Source: Diabrotica undecimpunctata (lineage: Eukaryota; Arthropoda; Insecta; Coleoptera; Chrysomelidae). From it: DNA of 64,000 nt. The stretch lies in NCBI RefSeq assembly GCF_040954645.1, contig NC_092807.1, positions 1,798,001 to 1,862,000 of the forward strand. Direction: 5' to 3'. The stretch's first letter is position 1, and each line of letters begins with the position of its first letter. The notes under the pieces are model-generated. The model worked only from the letters and a program-made list of their open reading frames with translations. It was not told where the DNA came from and searched no databases. The translations under genes and the position numbers were made by a program. Shown here one piece after another: positions 11,333 through 21,779 of the stretch.

Positions 11333-12975
11333 CAGGGCCGCCGCTAAGGTATTGGCCGCCCGTGTGCAACTTAATATTTGCCGCCCCCTTCCAACACTTT
11401 AGCCATACATACTATTATTTAAAGAAATGTGCAGAAGATGCATAATATAACAATAATAATTTGTAAATAGATAAGTACTTACTTGAACATTTAGACTAAT
11501 CTCCATGATCCAACGTCCATATATTATCCTAATATATATCCTAATATCCTAATTTAAACGTCCATTATCCTAATTTAATAACCATGATCCAACGTCCAGA
11601 ATATGTATATCCTAATATTGTAATAAGTAATTGTCACAACAAAACAGTTTACAGGGTGCACAAAAAACAATATTTAGTGATAATGAGTAAAGTAACCACG
11701 GGCGATGAATTTGGTCTTGATTAGGTAATGTGCGATAATAATAAGTTTCTGAAAATTTGCTATTATTTGTATCTCTGGGGAAGTTAATTTTTGTAATTTG
11801 CTGAGAAAAATTTTCAACAACAAATTGAATTTCACTTGGATTCATATTTGCAGGCCATTTTCCGGGATCATCTAAAACCAAGTATATGCTGGAGCTTCCT
11901 ACACTGCAATCCAGATTAACTGGAACATTAGTTATTCCGTCTTGGTTGGTGGTTTCAGGTTCAGGCGTTTCAGCATCACCACTCGCACTATCGCTATTAT
12001 TGTCATCAAATCATCCGTCTCTATCCACAGGAATATTCAATTGTTTGGTACTTTTTTCTATGGTTTGGACTTCGCTTGAAGTTGAAGGTCCTAAATTTAT
12101 ATCCGAGTCTTCTATATTTTCATATATGTTTTTCATCAAAAAATGATTCCAGTGCACCGCTAAGTTTTTTTTCTCCTCAGTTTTTGCCTCTTTTATTTTT
12201 CTATATTAAAAACCTGGGAGTCGTTTTCTTTTTCATTCGGACATTTTGAAATTATCACTTAAGAACGAAGCTGGGCGAATTTAACAAAATAAATCCAAAA
12301 ACTTCAAATAAGTTGTCCAAATAATGTTTCTCCAAATAATATGTAGCCGTAACGCGTATACGAATAAAATTGCTCTGATCTCGACGTTACTTCGAAATAC
12401 AGTACCTACTGTGCAAAAGAAACGGGTACACTACTATATTTTACAAACAAAATCGTTTATCAAAAGCTTGTCTAAATTCATCTAATTCTCAACTAAGACT
12501 GAACATAAAACATAATAACCCATCTATAAACATAACCATAGGAACAATATTATAAAAGAAACTTTACAACCACTTGCCTAAATTCTTGTAAAGTATCTAC
12601 GTGTAAAATCTCAAATAACTGAAGTCCGAAAGCCACCAGCCGCTTTGAATTAAAAAGTATTCCCGAAACTGCTTTATAACTGTACCTGCAAAAGGGCGGC
12701 AGTTCATACAAAAAATAATATTTTCTGACATTTTTTTTTCGATTAGGATGAAAAAAAGAAGTATACATGATAAATGAAACGCATTTAAGTATTATCACGT
12801 ACTGAATAATTATTATTGTTTGGAATATTAGAGTTCACAGAATTATCTGAATCATTACTATTTAATTATTTTCGTTTTAAAAAAGTATTATCATCAGTGG
12901 ACTGCTTTTGGCCGCCCCTATTGTTGGCCGCCCGTGTGCGGTGCACACTTGGCACACATGGTAGCGGCGGCCCTG
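11333..12975. mobile_element. hAT-family element with 8-bp TSD
   Basis: The ends are inverted copies: CAGGGCCGCCGCTA at the left and the same 14 bp on the minus strand at the right. Both sides are flanked by tatgttgg (11325-11332 and 12976-12983). An 8-bp duplication and CAGGG termini are typical of hAT elements. A second GC-rich motif, TTGGCCGCCC, lies inside both ends. The 1643-bp element keeps only an N-terminal transposase remnant, so it is non-autonomous. It inserted into the Tc1-like element. Confidence 0.85.
11612..12135 (-). pseudogene. hAT transposase N-terminal remnant (zinc finger region)
   Basis: The frame starts near 12135, is rich in Asp, Glu and Ser, and has one internal stop. 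It then reads LDDPGKWPANM and YYRTLPNQDQIHRPWL followed by CAPCKLF. These are the hallmarks of the TTF-type zinc finger in hAT transposases of the ZMYM1-like group (DPxxWP, a basic stretch, RPWL..S...V.C..C.LF). The catalytic domain is absent, and the rest of the element is non-coding. This is consistent with an internal deletion derivative mobilised by an enzyme made elsewhere. Confidence 0.7.
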
Positions 12976-13175
12976 TATGTTGGATAATACAAAAGTTAGG
13001 TGCTTTAACAACTAGACATGTTTTTTATCAATTTTTATCTCCGCGGAAGAGAAAAAATAGTCTTTTTGAAAAAAAGTCATTTGTTACAGTAAAAATGCAA
13101 TGAATAAAATCTTCTTAAAAAATTCAAATTAACAATATTTTGGAAATCAAAGTCTAATTGAAAAAAAATTAGGTA

Positions 13176-13750
13176 TCAATGATGGGTGTTGCCGCCTCTA
13201 GCCCTTAGGACTTCTTGGAGCCGGTTTGGCAATCCATTCATGATATTCTGGATATCAAATTGGGGGATATTGTGCCACTCCTCTACCGGAGCTGTCTTCA
13301 GCTCTTCAAAGGATGCAGGGGCTTGTACTCTTGCTCTTACCCGTCTTTTGAGGTTGTCCCAGATATGCTCAATTGAGTTAAGATCGGGATTGTGTGCTGG
13401 CCATGGTAGAACTTGAATCCCGAGCCTCATTAAGGTACTCACGGGTAGATCTTGCTGTATGGCAACGTGCATTGTCATGCATTAGTCTGAAGTTATCACC
13501 AATGAATAGCGCAAAAGGCATGACATGGTCTTGGAGAACTTCTTGCACATATAATTGGGCATTCACACTGCCTCTACCGAACACAACAAGATCAGTAACC
13601 TCCCCAAATCATTATCGACCCTCCTCGGTAAGCCACTGTTTCGGTTATAGCGCATGCCGCAAAACTTTCATTTTGACGCCTATAGACACGTTGGCGTCCA
13701 TCTGGACCTTTTAGGGCTATTCTGCTCTCATCTGAGAACAGTATATTCTT
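13176..13750 (-). pseudogene. Tc1-like transposase catalytic domain, frameshifted
   Basis: Three overlapping frames together cover the catalytic core. LFSDESRIAL holds the first Asp, MHDNARCHTARSTREYL the second Asp, and PAHNPDLNSIEHIWDNLK the Glu. The end reads NRLQEVLRARGGNTHH. Two frameshifts (near 13590 and 13430) separate the parts, so the enzyme is dead. Its N-terminal portion continues in the fused frame at 13751-15232. Confidence 0.85.
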
Positions 13751-15232
13751 CTATTCCGCCATAGTCCAGTTAGCATATTCTCGTGCAAAATGAAGTCTAG
13801 CCCTACGGTGTTGTGGGAGCAGTTGTGGTGCGCGAGCTGGACGAAAAGTGCTCAAGTTTATTTCTGACAGTCTTCTTCTAATCGTTTGTCTACTCACCTC
13901 AAGAAGAGATCTACGAGCTTCAAGAGCGGTGCAAAAGCGATTTCTCAATACTTTAGTGACAATGAAGCGGTCATCTCGAACTGAAGTGCATCGTTTTCGG
14001 CCTTGACCTGGCCTGCGGTTGTACCTGTTAGATAAATCATTAAGCAATCCCTGGATATTGGAAGTGAAATTGAGAGCTTCTCTAAGTGGGTCCGGTATGC
14101 CGTAGGTAATTTCTAGGAAAGCTATAAATTGGTTTTCAGTAAGAGTTAGTTCGGATAAATTATTTTTATAAATGGCTTGGACTGCATTATAAGAAATGGG
14201 TGTCAATTTATGTTCTTTTGTTTCAATTGTTTTACTTTTTTTCTTTTGCGGCTGGCTAAAAGAATTAGTGGTAGATTTTACAGATAAGAAGGGAGGCATT
14301 TGATTGATAGTTGGTTCTGGAGTAGGAACTGGAGAAAGTTGAGAAGGGGTGCCAGCATTACTGTCACTGGATATAGCCCGTTTCTGTCTCTGTACGGGAG
14401 GTGATGCTAACTGTGTAACTAAGGGGATGCTTTTTACCACATTATTTGTAGTTTCGGGGTAAGATGTGGATGGTGCATTGATTTGATTGGGAGTGCATTC
14501 GGGTATCGTTGTATTTGTGGGCATGGATACGGAGGTAGTGGGAGAGGGAAGTTCGGATTGGGCTACAGAAATTGGTTCATTGGTACAAGTTTCAGCAGTA
14601 TGACCATCTTGTTTACATAAAAAACATTGTAATTTGTCAGTAGACACAAATATTCGATATGATGTGTAGTCATGAGTTATTAAAAGAGAGGTCTGGACTG
14701 AAAAGTTTTCTTTATCCGGAATAACGTACGCCACTCTTCGGAAGCTCATTATATGTGCATATTCATCACCTAGCGAGCCACATTTCACGAATGATACAGG
14801 AGAGACTATCTGTAAACCGATATCTTTTAAAGCTTCTTCGATAGTGCTGTGAGGTATCGTGGGAGATACATTTGATATAAGAATACGCTTAGCAGGTGTT
14901 ATAAGTCTTCGGATAGGAACAACTGTTGAGTTAATAATGATACTTTGGTGGGCACTGAGAAGATCGTCGATTAGTTTAACAGAGTTTAAATAAATACAAA
15001 TGCGGTTATTTGAGATTCGAGACGCAAAGATGATATTTTTTTGGGTAACGATGTCTCCTATAGCTTTTATGTACTCAAATAGAACGACATTAGGAAGGGC
15101 ATGTAAGATAATGGCTTGATTTTTATGAGGAAACATAGGAGGTGGATGTTTAGATAAAGTGGCAGCAACATAAGACTTGGTATTATTGATCGTGTTATTT
15201 TGTGAGGTCATTTGAGTAGTAGTTGAGGTCAT
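13751..15232 (-). CDS. Chimeric ORF: LINE gag-like ORF1 fused to Tc1 transposase DNA-binding part
   Basis: This is an uninterrupted 493-codon frame. Residues 1 to about 403 resemble ORF1 (gag-like) proteins of I/Jockey-type LINEs. There are two RRM-like segments (about 40-190), a CCHC zinc knuckle CFLCKQDGHTAETC at 203-216, a long Pro/Ser/Thr linker, and a Lys-rich stretch near 330-336. From about residue 404 the sequence changes to the second helix-turn-helix and linker of a Tc1 transposase (RRPGQGRKRC, then RQTIRRRLSE, then HRRARLHFAREYANWT). It stops just before the catalytic domain. The Tc1 first helix-turn-helix and the LINE ORF2 are both missing. It is more likely a rearrangement scar than a working gene, but the open frame across the joint is notable. 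Confidence 0.7.
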   Translation of the reverse strand: MTSTTTQMTSQNNTINNTKSYVAATLSKHPPPMFPHKNQAIILHALPNVVLFEYIKAIGDIVTQKNIIFASRISNNRICIYLNSVKLIDDLLSAHQSIIINSTVVPIRRLITPAKRILISNVSPTIPHSTIEEALKDIGLQIVSPVSFVKCGSLGDEYAHIMSFRRVAYVIPDKENFSVQTSLLITHDYTSYRIFVSTDKLQCFLCKQDGHTAETCTNEPISVAQSELPSPTTSVSMPTNTTIPECTPNQINAPSTSYPETTNNVVKSIPLVTQLASPPVQRQKRAISSDSNAGTPSQLSPVPTPEPTINQMPPFLSVKSTTNSFSQPQKKKSKTIETKEHKLTPISYNAVQAIYKNNLSELTLTENQFIAFLEITYGIPDPLREALNFTSNIQGLLNDLSNRYNRRPGQGRKRCTSVRDDRFIVTKVLRNRFCTALEARRSLLEVSRQTIRRRLSEINLSTFRPARAPQLLPQHRRARLHFAREYANWTMAE

Positions 15233-15239
15233 TTTAGTG

Positions 15240-16950
15240 AGCGGTTCTGGATACCAAAACCACTACACATAAATTTTTATTATCAATGCAACAGATGTCC
15301 TAGTGGGACTCTGTGGATAAAAGGATTAAAAATAACAGTTACCTTAATTTTTTTTTTACGCCACTGGAAAGTCAAATTTACCAATGCACTTTTGAACCAT
15401 TAAAGTTAAAATGTTTCGGTGAAATTGTCACATATCGGTCTTTACTCGTCGGCTGCTTAAATTGGAATGGAATAGGATTTTGATTTTACCACTATTCACT
15501 ATTTACTCGTTCAGACTTTAAGAATAATCATTTAAATATTTAAATTTTAAGGAGAAACTTTGAAAAAAAAAAATGGAATTTTAATTTGTATTGTATTATT
15601 ATATGGAATTATGTTGCACTGTATTGTAGTGTATATATTTTTTATGTATATTATTGTCATTTTTAAATACTTATGAATATTGCAGTTTAATTTGTATTGT
15701 ATTATTATATTAATATATTATATTAATAACAAAATAAACAATGAATTTTACTGCAGAGTATGTGTAAAAAAATTTTTGCATTCAACTCCTTTCATACATA
15801 TATGAAAATCAAAATATACATTTTCAAAATATTGATTCAATCCTTCATTGTTAGTAAGTTGTTATTAATTCTGTTTCTCTTTCTGCTATGTCTTACCTAT
15901 AGAATTACGTATGTAATGATTGTGCAGATTGACTCCCAAATAAATTTGTAACGGCGAATGCGTGTATAGAAGTGTAACTTCCACCGGCAGTCCCACTGGA
16001 CTGCCACACCCGTTTCTTTTTTTTTATCTAAATAGTACTCCTAAATATTTACTCGTAAAACGGTTTCTTCATAAAACTTTTATCAACTATCTGGAGGTCC
16101 TTAACAAGACCCATCAATATTTGCGCCATAGTGAAAATATTTCAGTGTTTGGTCTAATCTATTTAACATTTTCAACCTACTTTAATGTAAACACATGGTT
16201 GTAGCAAGACATTTTGATACATTTTTAGTAACTTTTTAATTAAAATAAATATTTTAAATAAAATTTATGCGTATACTGTCGATTAAACATCCTGTTATGG
16301 GCTGCAACTTATGTTTCATCTAGCGTTAAATGATACACATTCCTAACGATATGATCCTTCCTTCACCAACAGTCCAACCATTCTTAATATGGTTTTAATT
16401 GCCCAACTTATATATTTCATTCATTAGAATTCGCGGTGCATTCAATGTTCTAAAAAGCGAAACAATATTACATCATATCTCATTACTCAATGGCAATAAC
16501 AATCCTTTCGACAATTCTTTAATAATAATGAGCAACGAGCAATTATATCGGGCAAGCACATGTGTCTTCAACGGAACTAAGAACTAGCTGAAGATTTTAT
16601 CCTTGTAATTAATAATTTTGTTAATGATAGTGTAGGATTTAACAGATTTGCGAGATAAATGTTTTGCAAAGATATATTTGTTACATAATACAGGAGGGAT
16701 GTAAGGAATGATGTAAAATAAGGATGTGTTGGTTGCCTTTACTGTTTCTTGTATCAAACAATTGGACAATGAGGGTAAAAAATCTGAGTTGTGTACTCAA
16801 ATTGTTAAGCTGCTTTTTGTTATAAAACATTAGATAGCTTAGTCACTCTAGGAAGTTTTTCTCTATCTCCTTTAAACTCCATTATTTTGAAAGCTTTTGA
16901 TTGCTTTGATAGTACAATTTCGCTTGTTACATAATTTATAGACACTTTTT
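15240..16950. other. Possible LINE 5' UTR, then no recognisable feature
   Basis: The few hundred bases upstream of the gag-like frame may be its 5' UTR. The remainder is very AT-rich, with a short GC-richer palindromic patch near 15985-16008 (GGCAGTCCCACTGGACTGCC). Short frames here have no recognisable similarity. Confidence 0.4.
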
Positions 16951-16959
16951 TGTATGTAG

Positions 16960-18120
16960 TTTTTTAGATGTGCAGATGTACAGATAACATCTTCTGTCTT
17001 AAACAAATTATAGAAAAGAAAATTGTGACAAATAGAGAGTTACATATGACTTTTGTAGATCTTGAGAAGGCATATGACACAGTCCCGCTAAATAAACTAT
17101 GGGAAGTCCTGGGCACATCAAACATACATAAAACATTGGTTAGTGCTCTCAAAGATCTATATTATGGTTCAAACTCCCAAATGAAATTCGGAAACCTCTT
17201 AGCTGAAAAATTTGCAGTTACTAAGGGTCTCAGACAAGGATGTTGTATCTCTCCGACTCTATTTAAGATTTATATCTCTGCAGCTCTGAAACAATGGAAA
17301 AGGAAAGTCAAAGGAATGGGTATACAATTAAACGATTAGAATTACATATATACTTTACAGTTTGCAGATGATCAGGTGGTGATCTCAAATGACAAAGATG
17401 ACATGGAATACATGCTTAGAAAACTAATTGAAGAATACCAGAAATGGGGATTAAATATCAATTTAGAAAAGACAAAATACCTCTCAATTGGAGCTGAACC
17501 AGAACAACTCGATATCGATAACAATCAAAAAATAAATCCATGCAACGAATATAAATACCTGGGCGTCATCTTCGACCGTATTGGAAAAGACGAACGAGAA
17601 ATAGAACATCGAATTGTACAAGCACGAAGAGCTATAGCATGTTTGAACGGAGTTCTATGGAGTAAAGAAATATCAAAGAAAAGAAAATGGAACATCTATG
17701 AGACAATGGTTAAAACTAGCCTACTTTATGGAGCTGAGACATGGAGAATAACCGAAAAATATAAGAAAAAGGTCGAAGCCACGGAAATGGATGCCATCAG
17801 AAGATCGATGAGAATATCAAGAGCCGACAGAATACGGAATGAAGTGATAAAACAACAAATGGGTATAGAGGGCACTATAGTTGAGGATATTGAGAGAAAA
17901 CAGCTCATATGGTATGGGCATGTGAGCTGAATGGGGGACGAAAGACTGCCTAAAAAAACGATGATGTGGCAACCCCCAGAGAAGAGGAAACGAGGAAGAT
18001 CACCACAGAGCTGGAACCTGGGAGTTAGGAAAGCGATTAGCGCTCGAAATCTGGACGAAGACCTAACTCAAGACAGAATACAGTGGCGTTTGGGAGTCGG
18101 ATAACGTCGTAAGACGTTAT
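16960..18120 (+). pseudogene. LINE RT fragment with TA-repeat tail
   Basis: The first frame (16968-17339) carries MTFVDLEKAYDTVPLNKLW (motif A) and TKGLRQGCCISPTLF (motif B region). The second frame resumes at the catalytic box LQFADDQVVIS and reads YKYLGVIFDRIGKDEREIE, LLYGAETWRITEKYK and LIWYGHVS. A TGA then interrupts, and the C-terminus continues to about 18100 with RGRSPQSWN and DRIQWRLGVG. One stop near 17337 and one at 17928 are the main lesions, so it is younger than most LINE scraps here. It is 5'-truncated in the RT. A (TA)n microsatellite directly follows, as in the LINE at 53.3 kb. Confidence 0.8.
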
Positions 18121-18128
18121 AAAAAACC

Positions 18129-18132
<4 letters not shown>

Positions 18133-18188
<56 letters not shown>
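18133..18188. repeat. (TA)n microsatellite
   Basis: About 28 perfect TA units directly downstream of the LINE 3' end, probably grown from its simple-repeat tail. Confidence 0.95.
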
Positions 18189-18189
<1 letters not shown>

Positions 18190-18190
<1 letters not shown>

Positions 18191-18744
18191 AGATGTAGTC
18201 GAGAAGGTAAAATGCAGTCACAAATAAGTAATTTTTCAGGGAGGGCGAAAAACTTACAGCTTTGCTCTGAAAAAGGATAATGAGTTCTAATTAATGTTAT
18301 GCAATAGTATTGGTTCCACACATGAGATTAAAATACTTATTTCAGTTAGGGGGCCTAAAAAATAGTTTGAAAAATTGATTTTGTTTTGGCAATAAGACTT
18401 ATTGCACGAACTTAATGGAAATAAGTCGTTTTGCATGTAAAAGGTTGTAGACAGAAGATGATTTGCATGTAAATACAGTAAAAAAGCAATACAGTGAAGG
18501 AACAATGGTTTTCTGAATGAACTTCTATTTTTGTAGTATAATAATATAAGTTTTACCTAAGTGACAAAGTTTGTCATAATAGGTAGTTAATGCAACAAAC
18601 ATTTTTTTAATATAGAAGTCACAGCGCTCATCGTCGAGACGGTCTTTTGCTCAGCTTTTGTACCAACCAAGGAGTGTGTCAGAAAAACATTTTTTTCAAA
18701 TGTTTGAAAATGTGTGAATATCTTTGTCTTTTCTTTGGTTAACA
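18190..18744. other. Flank of a transposase remnant; TTTGCATGTAA motifs
   Basis: No gene is seen. The octamer-like motif TTTGCATGTAA occurs at about 18432 and 18461. Related copies occur beyond the other side of the transposase remnant, at 19993 (TTTGCATGTTA) and 20133. Confidence 0.4.
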
Positions 18745-19824
18745 CAGAGGAAGTGGGAGTTTTTCCAGACCTACTTGTCTAAGATTCTTTTTCTTTCTCT
18801 TTCTCAAATATATAAAAGATAGTTGTAATTTTTCAAACCTTCGGAGGTGTTTCGTTTCTTCTTGAATCCGGTTCAATTCCCTTCAGTTCACTAATTGATT
18901 GGATGTCCTTATAGTATTCAGTTAGCTTCTTAATATCAAGAAGTGGCCAATCTTCTCCTTGAGCTCTTACCTTGTCTATACCACTGTAGATGTCATGGAA
19001 TTCCTGTTACATTAAAATTATGGGTTTTTTCGCAAATGCTTTTTTGCCATTCCAAAAACACGGTCGGTGGGTAAGAAAGTAGGTCCGCATACAACGAAAT
19101 ACAATAAAATTCTTTGGATTGATGTTTTGTGTGATCCAAAAAATGAATCAGTGTTCTCAGGACAATATTATTTTTATTTTAAGAAACACAACCATCGACA
19201 ACCTTAGTATAGAACACCCAAAAAATCAGCTTGTTTCAAATAGTTAAAGAGAGCAGATGGTATTTCCACACTGCTATTTGCTGTTCGCTTTTTTGTGTAA
19301 GTGTAGCACATCTGGTTTTGAGTTTTTAGATCAGTAATACAAAAGTTATAAAACCAAATTTGTTATTAAAATAATCGGACTTTTCGATTGTGGCTGAATT
19401 GGTTGAAGATCAAAGCAAAGGCTAACAGAATGAGAAACATCCATTTTCATGTACTCATAAAATGCTTTTGCTCTTCTTGAAAGAATCCACTTTTCAACCA
19501 TTAGCTGCGAATTTTCCGTAGACTGAGTACAATACCAATAACGGTGCGAAAAAGCTTCAGACTGGCAATTATATTGTCTTGTCTTTTCATCTCTGAATTT
19601 TTATAAAACTCTTCTTTGAAAGCGTTGATGTAAATAGGCCTTATTTTTAAGCACGTGAAATGTTTATTGTTGTGCTTAAACGGTACAAAAACTAGGGCTC
19701 TTTTAGGAGCTACATACCTTGTTATTTGTTCACTTTTTCTTTTTCTTCCTGTAACTCTTTTCTTTCTAGTCCCTTCATATCCTTCACCAACACTTACACT
19801 CCCATCTGCCCAATCCATTATCAT
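18745..19824 (-). pseudogene. Multicopy insect transposase-like protein, remnant
   Basis: The frame starting at 19824 has a basic patch (RKKRVTGRKRKSEQ) and reads PFKHNNKHFTCLKI and YKNSEMKRQDNIIASL. Shifted frames continue with AKAFYEYMKMDVSHSVSLCF, FDLQPIQPQSKSPI and PTDRVFGMAKKH. They end with EDWPLLDIKKLTEYYKDIQ. I recognise this order of blocks (FDLQ...P, then a D/E-rich core, then a DRVFG motif) from a high-copy beetle and aphid protein family. It is presumably a DNA-transposon transposase, but I cannot name its superfamily with certainty (Sola is one possibility). Several frameshifts and stops make it inactive. The C-terminus of a related protein lies at 62.68 kb. Confidence 0.5.
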
Positions 19825-20319
19825 TTAAATAATAAAGTAATTATTGTTTTTTTTTAATACTTTGACAATAAACCCTCACATATCCTCAAATTTGTAAGAC
19901 TGACTGGGTCAGCTGAGTGGCAGTTGCAGAGCTCCTATTGGTTGGTTGGAAATAAGCTTGTTAGCATGGACCAGTGTAGTGGAAATAAGTTGTTTTGCAT
20001 GTTAAGGAGGTTTTTAACATGCTTTAACCATTAGTAATAATTTTTTTACACGAATCCGATAAAATACTCGGCTACAACAGAACAATACATAGGCATAACT
20101 AACTCAACTTTGATTTTTTTGAGATTTAAGGCTGTTTGCATGTAACCTCCTCAGTTATTAAGGATTCTTGACTTTTATTAGCGGATGTTATCGCTATAGC
20201 TTTTGGGTATTCTTTGTAACTAATATACAGAAGATTTAGGCGGAACTTCCCTTTGTTGTTATTTCTAATACTTGAAATAACATAGTCTTTGTCTTAGTTT
20301 TAAATTCGGAAGTATTATT

Positions 20320-20611
20320 GGGCCGGCGTAGCGCAAGCGGTAGGATGTTTGCCTCGCAAGCAGATGGTCGGGGGTTCGAATCCCACCGCCGGCAAGAACA
20401 TCTAGACATTTTAAAAATGTCTATAGGCCTCAGGTCGACTCAGCCTGAATAAAAATGAGTACCTTGGGTAAAACCAGGGGTAATAATAGACGGTTGAAGC
20501 GTAGCACTGGCCATGTTACCTTCCTTGTATACCGTAGGCCCTAGATATAGCAGACTACCCTGCTATACTCCCAAAGCCGCGACAGCGGTATAAAACGGGA
20601 GACTATTATAT
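20320..20611 (+). mobile_element. tRNA-derived SINE with 10-bp TSD
   Basis: The head (20322-20394) folds as a tRNA. It has a perfect 7-bp acceptor stem GCCGGCG/CGCCGGC, an anticodon loop ctcgcaa (anticodon CGC, alanine-like), and a T arm with loop TTCGAAT and one stem mismatch. Pol III A box (TAGCGCAAGCGG) and B box (GGTTCGAATCC) sequences are present. A tRNA-unrelated body of about 215 bp follows. The 10-bp sequence aagtattatt flanks the unit (20310-20319 and 20612-20621). The duplication and the non-tRNA body show that it is a retroposed SINE, not a host tRNA gene. Confidence 0.85.
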
Positions 20612-20629
20612 AAGTATTATTTATTCTAG

Positions 20630-21225
20630 GTACTACCATAAAAACAACTTCTGTTGGTTACTCCAACTGTTCAGTTGTTTTTGTTGTTTGAAAAACTTTA
20701 GCGAGCTTGGTCAAATTACGAAGTACTTTTGCATCTTCTTGAAACTTAATATTTTGGGAGATGTTGATAGTACTGTTTTTCAAGTTACACTTATTGAAAC
20801 TTCTTCTAGTTCTGTAGATGTAGTAATTAATGATTGTACCTATACTTTTATTAGATTTATTGGATGTAACTTCAGCTGGTTTGTGACCTCAGTTATTTGT
20901 GGATCATATATAGTAGGTTTATGTGGTACTAACATCTCTGTTGGAGTTTCGTATATTTCAAATGAAGTACTTATTGTTTCGTAAACTAAGAAATACTTCT
21001 TATATCCAGGCACTACCAGATTTGTAAATTATGTTTTCTTCAAATTGTTCAGAGGTTTTGCTTGTTTTAAACACATTAGGCGATTTTATAAAACTAAAAA
21101 GTACTTCCCCATCTTCTTCATACTCTATTAATGTGGAAGTAATTGATCTGATAATACTGTTTCTCCAGACACATTTAGCGATTTTTTTCTAGCCCTTTAG
21201 ATTCAGTAATTAATGATTCTATTTA
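20630..21225. repeat. Diverged tandem duplication, unit about 380 bp
   Basis: Two neighbouring blocks share the same order of short matches: GGTACTACCA and GGCACTACCA (about 20630 and 21007), then AAGTACTT.TGCATCTTCTT and AAGTACTTCCCCATCTTCTT, then gtaattaatgatt (about 20823 and 21208). On the minus strand both copies keep a partly open frame (TTKTTEQLE and TSKTSEQFEE), which suggests a duplicated exon or transposon segment. No protein family was recognised. Confidence 0.5.
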
Positions 21226-21391
21226 ACAAATTGAGCCAAAAAAATATATTTTGTGGCTATCCAATTTTTTTTAAGTCCAATTGGACTTATAGCCTTTTGA
21301 TATGCCAAAGAAAACAATATTTCATACAATTACAACAGAAACAATATATTCGTTAGGAAAAATTGTCTGTATGGTTTTTTAAAATGAGCGC

Positions 21392-21775
21392 TTGATATCA
21401 AACTTACACAGCCTGAAAGAATTACCTCATTCAACGAAGAAACTGAATTTTAGTCAAACGCTTATAAAAAAGTTCCAATCTTGTAAGATATTTAATATCG
21501 AAAAAACGGGAATGGACAAAAAGAGGCGCAGAAAGTGGTTGCTGCCATTTCAGAAGGAGGATGCAGTAACCTTTACAGAGAAATGGACCTTTACAGATTA
21601 CCTTTACAGAGATGTGTCTTTAGTACACCAAAAACAATTAATAAAGAAATACCAAAAACGTCTTCCCATATAAGATGAATCAGAACCAGCTGAAGGTAAA
21701 GAAAAAGTAGAATATTGTAAAACAATTGTTGCTCGGAGATGTTTTGGCGATGATGCATCTATAAAAAAGTATCTC
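21392..21775 (+). other. Unrecognised ORF, split by one stop
   Basis: A frame of 93 codons ending at 21673 continues in frame after one stop with a charged segment (DESEPAEGKEKVEYCKT). It is basic at the middle (KTGMDKKRRRKW). I recognise no family. It could be a transposon leftover or chance. Confidence 0.2.
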
Positions 21776-21779
21776 TGAT

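Larger units (their letters stand above)
11011..14020 (-). mobile_element. Tc1-like DNA transposon, one end left, split by hAT
   Basis: The left end is TA at 11011-11012 followed by CACTCTGGGCCAAAATTAAC, a Tc1/mariner-style terminus. A minus-strand DD34E-type transposase lies at 13176 to about 14020. The inverse of the left end was not found to the right, so that end is lost, probably at the junction with the LINE gag frame near 14020. A hAT element at 11333-12975 is inserted in the 3' non-coding part. Confidence 0.65.

Noticed and set aside
12870..12910. Second hammerhead (minus-strand CTGATGA followed by GAAA)
   Set aside because: The bases between the two boxes do not form a stem II and no stem I pairing is seen.
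18037..18321. Protein frame rich in Tyr-Ile
   Set aside because: It is the translation of the (TA)n microsatellite.
20322..20394. Functional alanine tRNA gene
   Set aside because: The tRNA fold is good, but a non-tRNA body follows without a terminator and a 10-bp duplication brackets the whole 292 bp, so it is the head of a SINE.
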